Shown: positions 1 through 12,379, counted from the stretch's first letter. The stretch is 64,000 nucleotides of DNA from Ehretia macrophylla (GCA_037974665.1 CM075767.1:30033498-30097497), one strand, 5' to 3'. Numbers and translations: made by a program. Notes: generated by a model not told the origin, from the letters alone.

Positions 1-232
1 TCTCGGAGAGCTTTCCAACGGTATGCTGTGCGTCGCGTAATTCCTTATGGATCAAAAGTTATGGGCACCGGAGCGACGGGGACCTGGTCACAAGCCCTAC
101 GCCCTCGGTTTGCGGGCCCAGCCTCCACGTGAAGTGAAGTTGTCTTGCCCAAGGTGTCGTGGGATTCGATAATAGAAATGTGGTGGATAAAGTATCTTGC
201 AACACTAACCAGAGGAAAAAAAATTAAAAAGG

Positions 233-351
233 GGGGTGCAACATAAGCACTTCCTAGGGGGTCACCCATCCTAGTACTACTCTCGCCCAAGCACGCTTAA
301 CTTCGGAGTTCTGATGGGATCCGGTGCATTCGTGCTGGTATGATCATACCC
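233..351 (-). rRNA. 5S rRNA gene copy 1
   Basis: Changes: G108A, C107U, C104G, G97A, U21G, C6U, G5A. Loss of C6 and G5 weakens helix I, since G113 and C114 are unchanged. Class A upstream. Probably not a functional 5S. Confidence 0.95.
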
Positions 352-908
352 GTTAGGGTGGGGATAGAATTCCTTTTTGTGTTAACGGTTCACAGTCCCA
401 GCCTAGAGAGATGGCCCATTCAGAAGGCCCAATGGGCTTAACAACAACCCATCCGCTTCAACAACGCAGAATCCTCGCAAGACGTAATATCGACGCATTG
501 TAGGGCCCTCTAATGTCCCGCGAGTAAGGTTGTCATCCTTTTAACAGCTCACAACGTACGATCCGGGATGAAAAAACAAAGCTTAATAAGAAAAGTGGCC
601 CGAAACTGATGAAAACGTTCGATTTTGGGCTCCAAAAAGGGTACAGCGAGCAAACTGGCTGCCAACGTCGTAGAGCTCTCGGAGAGCTTTCCAACGGTAT
701 GTTGTGCGCCGCGTAACTCCTTACGGATCAAAAGTTATGGGCACCGGAGCGACGGAGACCTGGTCACAAGCCCTACACCCTGGGTTTGCAGGCCCAGCCT
801 CCACGTGAAGCGAAGTTGTCTTGCCCAAGGTGCCGTGGGATTCGATAATAGAAATGTGGTGGATAAAATATCTTGCAACATTAACCGGAGGAAAAAAAAT
901 TGAAAAGT

Positions 909-1027
909 GGGGTGCAGCACGAGGACTACCCAGGGGGTCACCCATCCTAGTACTACTCTTGCCCAAGCACGCTTAACTTCGGATTTCTGATGGGATCCAA
1001 TGCATTCGTGCTGGTATGATCGCACCC
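909..1027 (-). rRNA. 5S rRNA gene copy 2
   Basis: Changes: U111C, A100U, G68A in the IE, C44A, C29U, C28U, U21G. Class A upstream with T at -1. Confidence 0.95.
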
Positions 1028-1584
1028 ATCAGGGTGGGGGTAGAATTCCTTTTTGTGTTAACGGTTCACAGTCCCAGCCTAGAGAGATGGCCCATTCAGA
1101 AGGCCCAATGGGCTTAACAACAACCCATCCGTTTCAACAATGCAACATCCTCGTAAGACGTGATATCGACACTTTGTAGGGCCCTCTAATGTCCCGCAAA
1201 TAAGGTTGTCGTCCTTTTATCAGCTCACGATGTGTTATCCGGGACGAAAAAATAGAGCTCAATAAGAAAAGTGGCCCGAAACTGATGAAAACGTTCGATT
1301 TTGGGCTCCAAAAATGGCATAGCAAGCAAGCTAGCTGTCCCCGTCGTAGAGCTCTTAGAGAGCTTTCCAACGGTATGCTGTGCGCCGCATAACTCCTTAC
1401 GGATCAAAAGTTATGGGCACCGGAGCGACGGAGACCTGGTCACAAGCCCTACGCCCTCGATTTGCGGGCCCAGCCTCCACGTGAAGTGAAGTTGTCTTGC
1501 CCAAGGTGCCGTGGGATTCGATAATAGAAATGTGGTGGATAAAGTATCTTGCAACACTAACCGGAGGAAAAAAAATTTAAATGG

Positions 1585-1703
1585 GGTGTGCAACACGAGG
1601 ACTTCCCACGGGGTCACCCATCCTAGTACTACTCTCGCCCAAGCACGCTTAACTTCGGAGTTCTGATGGGATCCGGTGCATTCGTGCTGGTATGATCGCA
1701 CCC
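1585..1703 (-). rRNA. 5S rRNA gene copy 3
   Basis: Changes: C117A (faces G2 in helix I), C95G, U21G. All three promoter boxes are intact. Class A upstream. Confidence 0.96.
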
Positions 1704-2260
1704 GTCATGTTGGGGGTGGAATTCCTTTTTGTGTTAACGGTTCAGGGTCCCAGCCTAGAGAGATGGCCCATTCAGAAGGCCCAATGGGCTTACAAACAAC
1801 CCATCCGCTTCAACAACGCAACATCCTCGCAAGACGTGATATCGACGCTTTGTAAGGCCCTCTAATGTCCCGCAAGTAAGGTTGTCGTCCTTTTATCAGC
1901 TCACGATGTACGATCCGGGATGAAAAAACAGAGCTTAATAAGAAAAGTGGCCCGAAACTGGTGAAAAAGTTCAATTTTGGGCTCCAAAAATGGCATAGCA
2001 AGCAAGCTTGCTGCCCCCGTCGTAGAGTTCTCGGAGAGCTTTCCAACGGTATGCTGTGCGTCGCGTAACTCCTTACGGATCAAAGGTTATGGGCACCGGA
2101 GCGACGGAGACCTGGTCACAAGCCCTACGCCCTCGGTTTGTGGGCCTAGCCTCCACGTGAAGTGAAGTTGTCTTGCCCAAGGTGCCGTGGGATTCGATAA
2201 TAGAAATGTGGTGGATAAAGTATCTTGCAACACTAACCGGAGGAAAAAAAATTTAAATGG

Positions 2261-2379
2261 GGTGTGCAACACGAGGACTTTCCACGGGGTCACCCATCCT
2301 AGTACTACTCTCGCCCAAGCACACTTAACTTCGGAGTTCTGATGGGATCCAGTGCATTCGTGCGGGTATGATCGCACCC
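2261..2379 (-). rRNA. 5S rRNA gene copy 4
   Basis: Changes: C117A and C95G (shared with copy 3), G99A, C57U in box A, C29U, U21G, A16C. Class A upstream. Confidence 0.95.
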
Positions 2380-2937
2380 GTCATGTTGGGGGTAGAATTC
2401 CTTTTTGTGTTAACGGTTCACAGTCCCAGCCTAGAGAGATGGCCCATTCAGAAGGCCCAATGGGCTTAACAACAACCCATCCGCTTCAACAACGCAGCAT
2501 CCTCGCAAGACGTGATATCAACGCATTGTAGGGCCCTCTAATGTCCCGCGAGTAAGGTTGTCGTCCTTTTAACAGTTCACGACGTACGATCCGGGACGAA
2601 AAAATAGAGCTTAATAAGAAAAGTGGCCCGAAACTATTGAAAACGTTCGATTTTGGGCTCCAAAAAGGGTAAATCGAGCAAGCTGGCTGCCCCCGTCGTA
2701 GACCTCTCCGAGAGCTTTCCAACGGTATGCTGTGCGCCGCGTAACTCCTTACGGATCAAAAGTTATGGGCACCGTAGCGATGGAGACCTGGTCACAAGCC
2801 CTACGCCCTCGGTTTGCAGGCCCAGCCTCCACGTGAAGTGAACTTGTCTTGCCCAAGGTGCCGTGGGATTCGATAATGGAAATGTGGTGGATAAAGTATC
2901 TTGGCAACCCTAACCGGAGGAAAAAAAAATTAAAATG

Positions 2938-3056
2938 GGGGTGCAACACGAAAACTTCCCAGGGGGTCACCCATCCTAGTACTACTCTCGGCCAAGCACG
3001 CTTAACTTCGGAGTTCTGATGGGATCCGGTGAATTAGTGCTGGTATGATCGCACCC
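2938..3056 (-). rRNA. 5S rRNA gene copy 5
   Basis: Changes: C105U, C104U, G66C, G25U. First copy in the window with U at nt 21. Class A upstream. Confidence 0.95.
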
Positions 3057-3612
3057 GTCATGGTGGGGGTAGAATTCCTTTTTGTGTTAACGGTTCACAG
3101 TCCCAGCCTAGAGAGATGGACCATTCAGAAGGCCTAATGGGCTTAACAACAACCCATCCGCTTCAATAACACAGCATCCTCGCAAGACGTGATATCGATG
3201 CTATGTAGGGCCCTCTAATGTCCCGCGAGTAAGGTTGTCGTCCTTTTATCAACTCACGACGTACGATCTGGGACGAAAAAACAGAGCTTAATAAGAAAAG
3301 TTGCCCGAAACTGATGAAAACATTATATTTATGGCTCCAAAAAGGGCATAACAAGCAAACTTGCTGCCCCCGATGTAGAGCTCTCGGAGAGCTTTCCAAC
3401 GGTATGCTGTGTGCCGCGTAACTCTTTTCGAATCAAAAGTTATGGGCACCGGAGCGACGGAGACCTGGTCACAAGCCCTACGCCCTCGGTTTGCGGGCCC
3501 AGCCTCCACGTGAAGTGAAGTTGTCTTGCCCAATGGGCCGTGGGATTCGATAATAGACATGTGGTGGATAAAGTATCTTGCTACAATAACCGGAGGAAAA
3601 AAATTGAAAAGG

Positions 3613-3731
3613 GGGGTGCAACACGAGGACTTCCGAGGGGGTCACCCATCCTAGTACTACTCTCGCCCAAACCTGCTTAACTTCGGAGTTCTGATGGGAT
3701 CCGGTGCATTCGTGCTGGTATGATAGCACCC
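3613..3731 (-). rRNA. 5S rRNA gene copy 6
   Basis: Changes: G97C, three adjacent-region changes in box A (C61U, U59G, G58A), U21G, G7U. The box A damage makes transcription doubtful. Class A upstream. Confidence 0.94.
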
Positions 3732-4288
3732 GTCACGGTGGGGGTAGAATTCCTTTTTGTGTTAACGGTTCACAGTCCTAGCCTAGAGAGATGGCCCATT
3801 TAGAAAGCCCAATGGTCTTAACAACAACCCATCCGCTTCAACAACGCAACATCCTCGCAAGACGTGATATCGACGCTTTGTAAGGCCCTCTAATGTCGCG
3901 CAAGTAATATTGTCGTCCTTTTATCAGCTCACGATGTACGATCCGGGACGAAAAAACAGAGCTTAATAAGAAAAGTGGCCCGAAACTAGTGAAAATGTTC
4001 GATTTTGGGCTTCAAAAAGGGCATAGCAAGCAAGCTTGCTACCCCCGTAGTAGAGTTCTCGGAGACCTTTCCAACGGTATGATGTGCGTCGCGTAACACC
4101 TTACGGATCAAAAGTTATGGGCACCGAAGCGACGGAGACCTGGTCACAAGCCCTACGCCCTCGGTTTGCGGGCCCAGGCTCCACGTGAAGTGAAGTTGTC
4201 TTGCCTAAGGTGCCGTGGGATTCGATAATAGAAATGTGGTGGATAAAGTATCTTGCAACACTAACCGGAGGAAAAAAAATTGAAAAGG

Positions 4289-4407
4289 GGGGTGCAACAC
4301 GAGGACTGCCCAGGGGGTCACTCATCCTAGTACTACTCTCGTCCAAGCACACTTAACTTCGGAGTTCTGATGGGATCCGGTGCATTCGTGCTGGTATGAT
4401 CGCACCC
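4289..4407 (-). rRNA. 5S rRNA gene copy 7
   Basis: Changes: A100C, G86A in box C, G66A, C57U in box A, U21G. Class A upstream. Confidence 0.95.
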
Positions 4408-4964
4408 GTCATGGTGGGGGTAGAATTTCTTTTTGTGTAAACGGTTCACAGTCCCAGCCTAGAGAGATGGCCCATTCAGAAGGCCCAATGGGCTTAACAA
4501 CAACCCATCCGCTTCAACAACACAACATCCTCGCAAGACGTGATATCGACGCATTGTAGGGCCCTCTAATGTCCCGCGAGTAAGGTTGTCGTCCTTTTAA
4601 CAGCTCACGACGTACGATCCGGGATGAAAAAATAGAGCTTAATAAGAAGTATGGACCGAAACTATAGAAAACGTTCGATTTTGGACTCCAAAAAGGGCAC
4701 AGCGAGCAAGCTGGCTGCCCCCGTCGTAGAGCTCTCGGAGAGCTTTCCAACGGTATGCTGTGCGCCGCGTAACTCCTTACGGATCAAAAGTTATGGGCAC
4801 TGTAGCGACGGAGACCTGGTCACAAGCCCTACACCCTCGGTTTGCAGGCCCAGCCTCCACGTGAAGTGAAGTTGTCTTGCCCAAGGTGCCGTGGGATTCG
4901 ATAATGGAAATGTGGTGGATAAAGTATCTTGATACACTAACCGGAGGAAAAAAAATTGAAAAGG

Positions 4965-5083
4965 GGGGTGCAACACGAGGACTTCCCAAGGGGTCACCCA
5001 TCCTAGTACTACTCACGCCCAAGCATGCTTAACTTCGGATTTCTGGTGGGATCCGGTGCATTCGTGCTGGTATGATAGCACCC
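4965..5083 (-). rRNA. 5S rRNA gene copy 8
   Basis: Changes: C95U, A69U in the IE, G58A in box A, C44A, U38C, U21G, G7U. Class A upstream. Confidence 0.95.
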
Positions 5084-5640
5084 GTCATGGTGGGGGTAGA
5101 ATTCCTTTTTGTGTTAACGGTTCACAGTCCCAGCCTAGAGAGATGGCCCATTTAGAAGGCCCAATGGGCTTAACAACAACCCATCCGCTTCAACAACGCA
5201 ACATCCTCGCAAGACGTGATATCGACGCTTTGTAAGGCCCTCTAATGTCGCGCAAGTAAGGTTGTCGTACTTTTATCTGCTCACGATGTACGATTCGGGA
5301 CGAAAAACAGAGCTTAATAAGAAAAGTGGCCCGAATCTGGTGAAAATGTTCGATTTTGGGCTCCAAAAATGGCATAGCACGCAAGCTTGCTGCCCCCGTC
5401 GTAGAGTTCTCGGAGAGCTTTCCAACACTATGCTGTGCGTCGCGTAACTCCTTACAGATCAAAAGTTATGGGCACCGGAGCGACGGAGACTTGGTCACAA
5501 GCCCTACGTCCTCGGTTTGCGGGCCCAGCCTCCACGTGAAGTGAAGTTGTCTTGCCCGAGGTGCCATGGGATTCGATAATAGAAATGTGGTGGATAAAGT
5601 ATCTTGCAACATTAACCGGAGGAAAAAAAAATTGAAATGG

Positions 5641-5759
5641 GGGGTGCAACACGAGGACTTCCCAGGGGGTCACCCATCCTAGTACTACTCTTGCCCAAGC
5701 ACACTTAACTTCGGAGTTCTGATGGGATCCGGTGCATTCGTGCTGGTATGATCGCACCC
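5641..5759 (-). rRNA. 5S rRNA gene copy 9
   Basis: Changes: G68A in the IE, C57U in box A, U21G; both box changes are at CpG sites. Class A upstream. Paired with copy 11. Confidence 0.96.
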
Positions 5760-6317
5760 GTTATGGTAGGGGTAGAATTCTTTTTTGTGTTAATGGTTCA
5801 CAGTCCCAGCCTAGAGAGATGGCCCATTCAGAAGGCTCAATGGGCTTAACAACAACCCATCCGCTTCAATAACGCAGCATCCTCGCAAGACGTGATATCG
5901 ATGCTATGTAGGGCCCTATAATGTCCCGCGAGTAAGGTTGTCGTCCTTTTATCAGCTCACGACGTACGATCCGGGATGAAAAAACAGAGCTTAAAAAGAA
6001 AAGTTGCCCAAAACTGATGAAAACATTATATTTATGGCACCAAAAAGGGCACAGCAAGCAAACTTGCTGCCCCCGTCGTAGAGCTCTCGGAGAGCTTTCC
6101 AACGGTATGCTGTGCACCACGTAACTCTTTTCGGATAAAAAGTTATGGGCACCGGTGCGACGGAGACCTGGTCACAAGCCCTACACCCTCGGTTTGCGGG
6201 CCCAGCCTCCACGTGAAGTGAAGTTGTCTTGCCCAAGGTGCCGTGGGATTCGATAATAGAAATGCGGTGGATAAAGTATCTTGCAACACTAACCGGAGGG
6301 AAAAAAAATTGAAAAGG

Positions 6318-6436
6318 GGGGTGCAACACGAGGACTTCCCAGGGGGTCACCCATCCTAGTACTACTCTCGCCCAAGCATGCTTAACTTCGGAGTTCTGAT
6401 GGGATCCGGTGCATTCGTGCTGGTATGATCGCACCC
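6318..6436 (-). rRNA. 5S rRNA gene copy 10
   Basis: Changes: only G58A in box A and U21G. Identical in sequence to copy 12, its duplicate 1353 bp away. Class A upstream. Confidence 0.97.
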
Positions 6437-6993
6437 GTCATGGTGGGGGTAGAATTCCTTTTTGTGTTAACGGTTCACAGTCCCAACCTAGAGAGATGGC
6501 CCATTCAGAAGGCCCAATGGGCTTAACAACAACCCATCCGCTTCAACAACGCAACATCCTCGCAAGACGTGATATCGACGCTTTGTAAGGCCCTCTAATG
6601 TCGCGCAAGTAAGGTTGTCGTACTTTTATCTGCTCACGATGTACGATCCGGGACGAAAAACAAAGCTTAATAAGAAAAGTGGCCCGAATCTGGTGAAAAT
6701 ATTCGATTTTGGGCTCCAAAAATGGCATAGCAAGCAAGCTTGCTGCCCCCGTCGTAGAGTTCTCGGAGAGCTTTCCAACAGTATGCTGTGCGTCGCGTAA
6801 CTCCTTACGGATCAAAAGTTATGGGCACCGGAGCGACGGAGACCTGGTCACAAGCCCTACGCCCTCGGTTTGCGGGCCCAGCCTCCACGTGAAGTGAAGT
6901 TGTCTTGCCCGAGGTGCCGTGGGATTCGATAATAGAAATGTGGTGGATAAAGTATCTTGCAACATTAACCGGAGGAAAAAAAAATTGAAATGG

Positions 6994-7112
6994 GGGGTGC
7001 AACACGAGGACTTCCCAGGGGGTCACTCATCCTAGTACTACTCTTGCCCAAGCACACTTAACTTCGGAGTTCTGATGGGATCCGGTGCATTCGTGCTGGT
7101 ATGATCGCACCC
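6994..7112 (-). rRNA. 5S rRNA gene copy 11
   Basis: Changes: G86A in box C, G68A in the IE, C57U in box A, U21G: one hit in each promoter box. Class A upstream. Confidence 0.96.
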
Positions 7113-7670
7113 GTTATGGTAGGGGTAGAATTCTTTTTTGTGTTAACGGTTCATAGTCCCAGCCTAGAGAGATGGCCCATTCAGAAAGCTCAATGGACTT
7201 AACAACAACCCATCCGCTTCAATAACGCAGCATCCTCGCAAGACGTGATATCGATGCTATGTAGGGCCCTATAATGTCCCACGAGTAAGGTTGTCGTCCT
7301 TTTATCAGCTCACGACGTACGATCCGGGATGAAAAAATAGAGCTTAAAAAGAAAAGTTGCCCGAAACTGATGAAAACATTATATTTGTGGCTCCAAAAAG
7401 GGCACAGCAAGCAAACTTGCTGCCCCCATCGTAGAGCTCTCGGAGAGCTTTCCAACGGTATGCTGTGCACCACGTAACTCTTTTCGGATCAAAAGTTATG
7501 GGCACCGGTGCGACGGAGACCTGGTCACAAGCCCTACGCCTTCGGTTTGCGGGCCCAGCCTCCACGTGAAGTGAAGTTGTCTTGCCCAAGGTGCCGTGGG
7601 ATTCGATAATAGAAATGTGGTGGATAAAGTATCTTGCAACACTAACCGGAGGGAAAAAAAATTGAAAAGC

Positions 7671-7789
7671 GGGGTGCAACACGAGGACTTCCCAGGGGGT
7701 CACCCATCCTAGTACTACTCTCGCCCAAGCATGCTTAACTTCGGAGTTCTGATGGGATCCGGTGCATTCGTGCTGGTATGATCGCACCC
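7671..7789 (-). rRNA. 5S rRNA gene copy 12
   Basis: Changes: G58A and U21G, identical to copy 10. Class A upstream. Confidence 0.97.
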
Positions 7790-8348
7790 GTCATGGTGGG
7801 GGTAGAATTCCTTTTTGTGTTAACGGTTCACAGTCCCAGCCTAGAGAGATGGCCCATTCAGAAGGCCCAATGGGCTTAACAACAACCCATCCGCTTCAAC
7901 AACGCAGCATCCTCGCAAGACGTGATATCGATGCATTGTAGGGCCCTCTAATGTCCCGCGAGTAAGGTTGTCGTCGTTTTAACAGCTCATGACGTACAAT
8001 CCGGGACTAAAAAACAGAGCTTAATAAGAAAAGTGGCCCAAAACTGATGAAAACGTTCGATTTTGGGCTCCAAAAAGGGCACAACGAACAAGTTGGCTGC
8101 CCCCGTCGTAGAGCTCTCGGAGAGCTTTCCAACGGTATGCTGTGCGCCACGTAACTCCTTACGGATCAAAAGTTATGGGCACTTGAGCGACGGAGACCTA
8201 GTCACAAGCCATACGCCCTCGGTTTGCGGGCCCAGCCTCCATGTGAAGTGAAGTTGTCTTGCCCAAGATGCCGTGGGATTCGATAATAGAAATGTGGTGG
8301 ATAAAGTATCTTGGCAACCCTAACCGGAGGAAAAAAAATTGAAAATGG

Positions 8349-8467
8349 GGGTTGCAACACGAGGACTTCCTAGGGGGTCACCTATCCTAGTACTACTCTC
8401 GCCCAAGCACGCTTAACTTCGGAGTTCTGATGGGATCCGGTGCATTAGTGCTGGTGTGATCGCACCC
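8349..8467 (-). rRNA. 5S rRNA gene copy 13
   Basis: Changes: C116A (faces G3 in helix I), G97A, G86A in box C, U12C. First class B upstream region in the window. Confidence 0.95.
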
Positions 8468-8886
8468 GTCATGTTGATGGCACAATTCCTTTATGTGTTA
8501 ACGGTTGACAGTCCCAGCCTAGAGAGATGGCCCATTCAGAAGGCCCAATGGGCTTTACAAAAACCCATCCGCTTTTACAACGCAGCATCCTCGCAAGATG
8601 TGATATCGACGCGTTGTAGGGCCCTCTAATGTCCGGCGAGTAAGGTTGTCGTCCTTTTAACAGCTCACGACGTACGATCCGGGATGAAAAAACAGAGCTT
8701 AATAAGAAAGTGGCCCAAAATTGAAGAAAACGTTTGATTTTGGTCTCCAAAAAGGGCACATCGAGCAAGCTGGCTGCCTATGTCGTAGAACTCTCAGAGA
8801 GCTTTCCAACGGTATGCTGTGCACCGCGTAACTCCTTACAGATCAAAAGTTATGGGAACCGGAGCGACGGAGACCTAGTCACAAGC

Positions 8887-8902
8887 CCTACGCCCTACGC
8901 CC
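8887..8902 (-). repeat. Short tandem duplication in spacer
   Basis: CCTACGCC is doubled (CCCTACGCCCTACGCCC), which partly explains the 683-bp unit between copies 13 and 14. Confidence 0.8.
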
Positions 8903-9031
8903 TCGGTTTGCGGGCCCAACCTCCACGTGAAGTGAAGTTGTCTTGCCCAAGGTGCCGTGGGATTCGATAATAGAAATGTGGTAGATAAAGTATCTTGGCA
9001 ACCCTTACCGGAGGAAAAAAAATTGAAAAGG

Positions 9032-9150
9032 GGAGTACAACACGAAGACTTCCTAGGGGGTCACCCATCCTAGTACTACTCTCGCCCAAGCACGCTTAAC
9101 TTCGGAGTTCTGATGGGATCCGGTGCATTTGTGATGGTATGATCGCACCC
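9032..9150 (-). rRNA. 5S rRNA gene copy 14
   Basis: Changes: C117U and C114U (both leave G-U wobbles in helix I), C105U, G97A, U21A, G17U. Class B upstream with AGAAA in place of ATAAA. Confidence 0.95.
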
Positions 9151-9621
9151 GTCATGTTGACGGCACAATTCCTTTCTGTGTTAACGGTTCACAGTCCTAG
9201 CCTAGCGAGATGGCCCACTCAAAAGGCCCAATGGGCTTAACAACAACCCATCCGCTTTAACAACGCAGCATCCTCGCAAGACGTGATATCGACACATTGT
9301 AGGGCCCACTAATGTCCGGCGAGTAAGGTTGTCGTCCTTTTAACAGCTCATGATGTACGATCCGGGAAGGAAAAAACAGAGCAAAATGAGAAAAGTGGCC
9401 CGAAACTAATGAAAATGTTTGATTTTGGGCTCCAAAAAGGGCACAGCAAGCAAGCTTGCTGCCCTCATCGTAGAGCTCTCGGAGAGCTTTCCAACGGTAT
9501 GTTGTGCACCGCGTAACTCCTTACGGATCAAAAGTTATGGTCACCAGAGCGACGGAGACCTGGTCACAAGCCCTACGCCCTCGATTTGCAGGCCCAGCCT
9601 CCACGTGAAGCGAAGTTTTCT

Positions 9622-9640
9622 TGCCCAAATTCGTGGATAA
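9622..9640 (-). other. Spacer deletion of about 26 bp (unit between copies 14 and 15)
   Basis: TTGCCCAA joins almost directly to ATTCGTGGATAAAG; the usual sequence between, including GGTGCCGTGGG and ATAATAGAAATGTG, is missing. The unit is 651 bp. Confidence 0.8.
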
Positions 9641-9682
9641 AGTAACTTGGCAACCCTAACCGGAGGAAAAAAAATTGAAAAG

Positions 9683-9801
9683 GGGGTGCAACACGAGGAC
9701 TTCCCAGGGGATCACCCATCCTAGTACTACTCTCGCCCAAGCACGCTTAACTTAGGAGTTCTGATGGGATCCGTTGCATTAGTGCTGGTATGATCGTACC
9801 C
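9683..9801 (-). rRNA. 5S rRNA gene copy 15
   Basis: Changes: C91U, G48U, C28A, G5A. Class B upstream. The spacer on its 3' side carries the 26-bp deletion. Confidence 0.95.
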
Positions 9802-10358
9802 GTCATGTTGATGGCACAATTCCTTTATGTGTTAACGGTTCACAGTCCCAGCCAAGAGAGATGGCCCATTTAGAAGGACCAATGGGCTTAAAAACAACCC
9901 ATCCGCTTCAACAACGTAGCATCCTCACCAGACGTGATATCGACGCATTGTAGGGCCCTCTAATGTCCCGCGAGTAAGATTATCGTCCTTTTAACAACTC
10001 ATGACGTACGATCCGGGACTGAAAAATAGAGCTTAATGTGAAAGTGGCCCGCAACTGATGAAAATGTTCAATTTTGAGCTCCAAAAATGGCACAGCGAGC
10101 AAGCTGGCTGCCCCCGTCGTAGAGCTCTCGGAGTGCTTTCCAACGGTATGCTGTGCGATTCGTAACTCCTTACGGATCAAAAGTTATGGGCACCGGAGCG
10201 AGAGAGACCTTGTCACAAGCCCTACGCCCTCGGTTTACGGGCCCAACCTCCACGTGAAGCGAAGTTGCCTTGCCCAAGGTCCAGTGGGATTCGATAATGG
10301 AAATGTGGTGGATAAAGTATCTTGGCAACCCTAACCGGAGGAAACAAAATTTAAAATG

Positions 10359-10477
10359 GGGGTGCAACACGAGGACTTCCCAGGGGGTCACCCACCCTAG
10401 TACAACTCTTGCCCAAGCACGCTTAACTTTGGAGTTCTGATGGGATCCGGTGCATTAGTGCTGGTATGATCGCACCC
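10359..10477 (-). rRNA. 5S rRNA gene copy 16
   Basis: Changes: A83G in box C, A74U, G68A in the IE, G48A. The terminator is interrupted (AAACAAAA on plus). Class A upstream. Confidence 0.95.
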
Positions 10478-11033
10478 GTCATGGTGGGGGTAGAATTCCT
10501 TTTTGTGTTAACGGTTCACAGTCCCAGCCTAAAGAGATGGCCCATTCAGAAGGCCCAATGGGCTTAACAGCAACCCATCCGTTTTAACAACGCAGCATCC
10601 TCGCAAGACGTGATATCGACGTTTTGTAGGGCCCTCTAATGTCCCGCGAGTAAGGTTGTCATCCTTTTATCAGCTCACGACGTACGATCCGGGACGAAAA
10701 AACAGAGCTTAATAAGAAAAGTTTCCCGAAACTGATAAAAACGTTATATTTTGGGCTCCAAAAAGCGCACAGCATGCAAGCTTGTTGCCGTCGTCGTAGA
10801 GCTCTCGGAGAGCTTTCCAACTGTAAGCTGTGCGCCTCGTAACTCTTTACGGATCAAAAGTTATGGGCACCGGAGCGAATGAGACCTAGTCACAAGCCCT
10901 ACGCCGTCGGTTTGCGGGCCCAGCCTCCACGTGAAGTGAAGTTGTCATGCCCAAAGTGCCGTGGGATTCGATAATAGAAATGTGGTGGATAAAGTATCTT
11001 CCAACACTAACAGGAGGAAAAAAATTGAAAACG

Positions 11034-11152
11034 GGGGTGCAACACGAGGACTTCCCCGGGGGTCACCCATCCTAGTACTACTCTCACCCAAGCACGCTTA
11101 ACTTCGGAGTTCTGATGGGATCCGGTGCATTCGTGCGGGTATAATCGCACCC
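11034..11152 (-). rRNA. 5S rRNA gene copy 17
   Basis: Changes: U96G, C67U in the IE, U21G, A16C, C10U. Class A upstream. Confidence 0.95.
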
Positions 11153-11710
11153 GTCATGGTCGGGGTAGAATTCCTTTTTGTGTTAACGGTTCACAGTCCC
11201 AGCCTAGAGAGATGGCCTATTCAGAAGGCCCAATGGGCTTAACAACAACCCATCTGCTTCAACAACGCAGCATGCTCGGAAGACCTGATATCGACGCATT
11301 GTAGGGCCCTCTAATGTCCCACGAGTAAGGTTGTCGTCCTTTTAACAGCTCGCGACGTACGATCCGGGATGAAAAAACAGAGCTTAATAGGAAAAGTGGC
11401 CCGAAACTGATGAAAACATTCAATTTCGGGCTCCAAAAAGGGTACAGCGAGCAAGCTGGCTGCCCCAGTCGTAGAGCTATCAGAGAGCTTTCCAACGGTA
11501 TGTTGTGCGCCGCGTAACTCCTTACAGATCAAAAGTTATAGGCACCGGAGCGACGGAGACTTGGTCAAAAGCCCTACAACCTCGGTTTGCGGGCCCAGCC
11601 TCCACGTGAAGCGAGGTTGTCTTGCCCAATGTGCCATGGGATTCGATAATGGAAATGTGGTGGATAAAGTATCTTGGCAACCCTAACCGGAGGAAAAAAA
11701 TTTGAAAAGG

Positions 11711-11826
11711 GGGGTGCAACACGAGGACTTCCCAAGGGGTCACCCATCCTAGTACTACTCTCGCCCAAGCACGCTTAATTTCGGAGTTCTGATGGGATCC
11801 GGTGCATTAGTGCTGGTATGATCGCA
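11711..11826 (-). pseudogene. 5S rRNA copy 18, start site deleted
   Basis: The gene body is nearly standard (C95U, G51A in box A), but 8 bp spanning the transcription start are missing. ATCGCA joins directly to GTTGGCGG, removing nt 1-3 and about 5 bp upstream. Its duplicate, copy 24, shares C95U and G51A and the AT-rich upstream variant but keeps the start, so the deletion came after the six-unit duplication. The shift also moves the upstream element closer to the gene. Confidence 0.9.
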
Positions 11827-12379
11827 GTTGGCGGTAGAATTATATTTTTCTGTTAACGGTTCATAGTCCCAACCTAGAGAGATGGCCCATTTAGAAGGCC
11901 CAATGGGCTTAACGACAACCCATCCGCTTGAACAATGCAACATCCTCGCAAGACGTTATATCGACGCATTGTAGGGCCCTCTAATGTCCCGCGAGTAAGG
12001 TTGTCGTCCTTTTATCAACTCACGATGTACGATTCGGGACGAAAAAACAGAGCTTTATAAGAAAAGTGGACCAAAACTGATGCAAACATTTGATTTTGGG
12101 CTCCAAAAAGGGCACAGCAAGCAAGCTAGCTGGCCCCGTCGTAGAGCTCTCGGAGAGCTTTCCAACGATATGCTGTGCGCCGCGTAATTCCTTATAGATA
12201 AAAAGTTATGGGCACCGGAGCGATGGAGACATGGTCACAGGCCCTACGCCCTCGGTTTGCGGGCCCAGCCTCCACGTGAAGTGAAGTTGTCTTGCCCAAG
12301 GTGCCGTGGGATTCGATAATAGAAATGTAGTGGATAAAGTATCTTGCAACACTAACGGGAGGAAAAAAAATTGAAAATG

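Larger units (their letters stand above)
5084..6436 (-). repeat. Two-unit higher-order repeat, first member (copies 9-10)
   Basis: This is 1353 bp and is followed directly by its duplicate at 6437-7789. Shared private variants include CTTGCCCGAGG in the spacer (5553 and 6906), CCCTATAATG for CCCTCTAATG, TGTCGCGCAAG, and ATTATATTT in the spacer upstream of copies 10 and 12. Copies 10 and 12 are identical over the gene. Confidence 0.85.
6437..7789 (-). repeat. Two-unit higher-order repeat, second member (copies 11-12)
   Basis: Tandem duplicate of 5084-6436 at an offset of 1353 bp. Copy 11 differs from copy 9 only by G86A in box C; both carry G68A and C57U. Confidence 0.85.

Noticed and set aside
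625..903. Recurrent plus-strand frames of 60-110 codons in spacers (proteins like MGSKKGTASKLAAPVV...)
   Set aside because: They recur because the spacer repeats. Frames break by stops and frameshifts between units, extend into or overlap the 5S gene, and show substitutions without codon bias. No known domain.
2087..2377. Recurrent minus-strand frames of 60-148 codons covering the 5S gene and spacer
   Set aside because: They are translations of the 5S gene and its 3' flank; starts, ends and frames vary from unit to unit.
9360..9400. Purine-rich GGGAAGGAAAAA tracts upstream of box-like sequence as polypurine tracts of other retroelements
   Set aside because: They are linked class B spacer variants in the same place in many units, with no LTR beside them.
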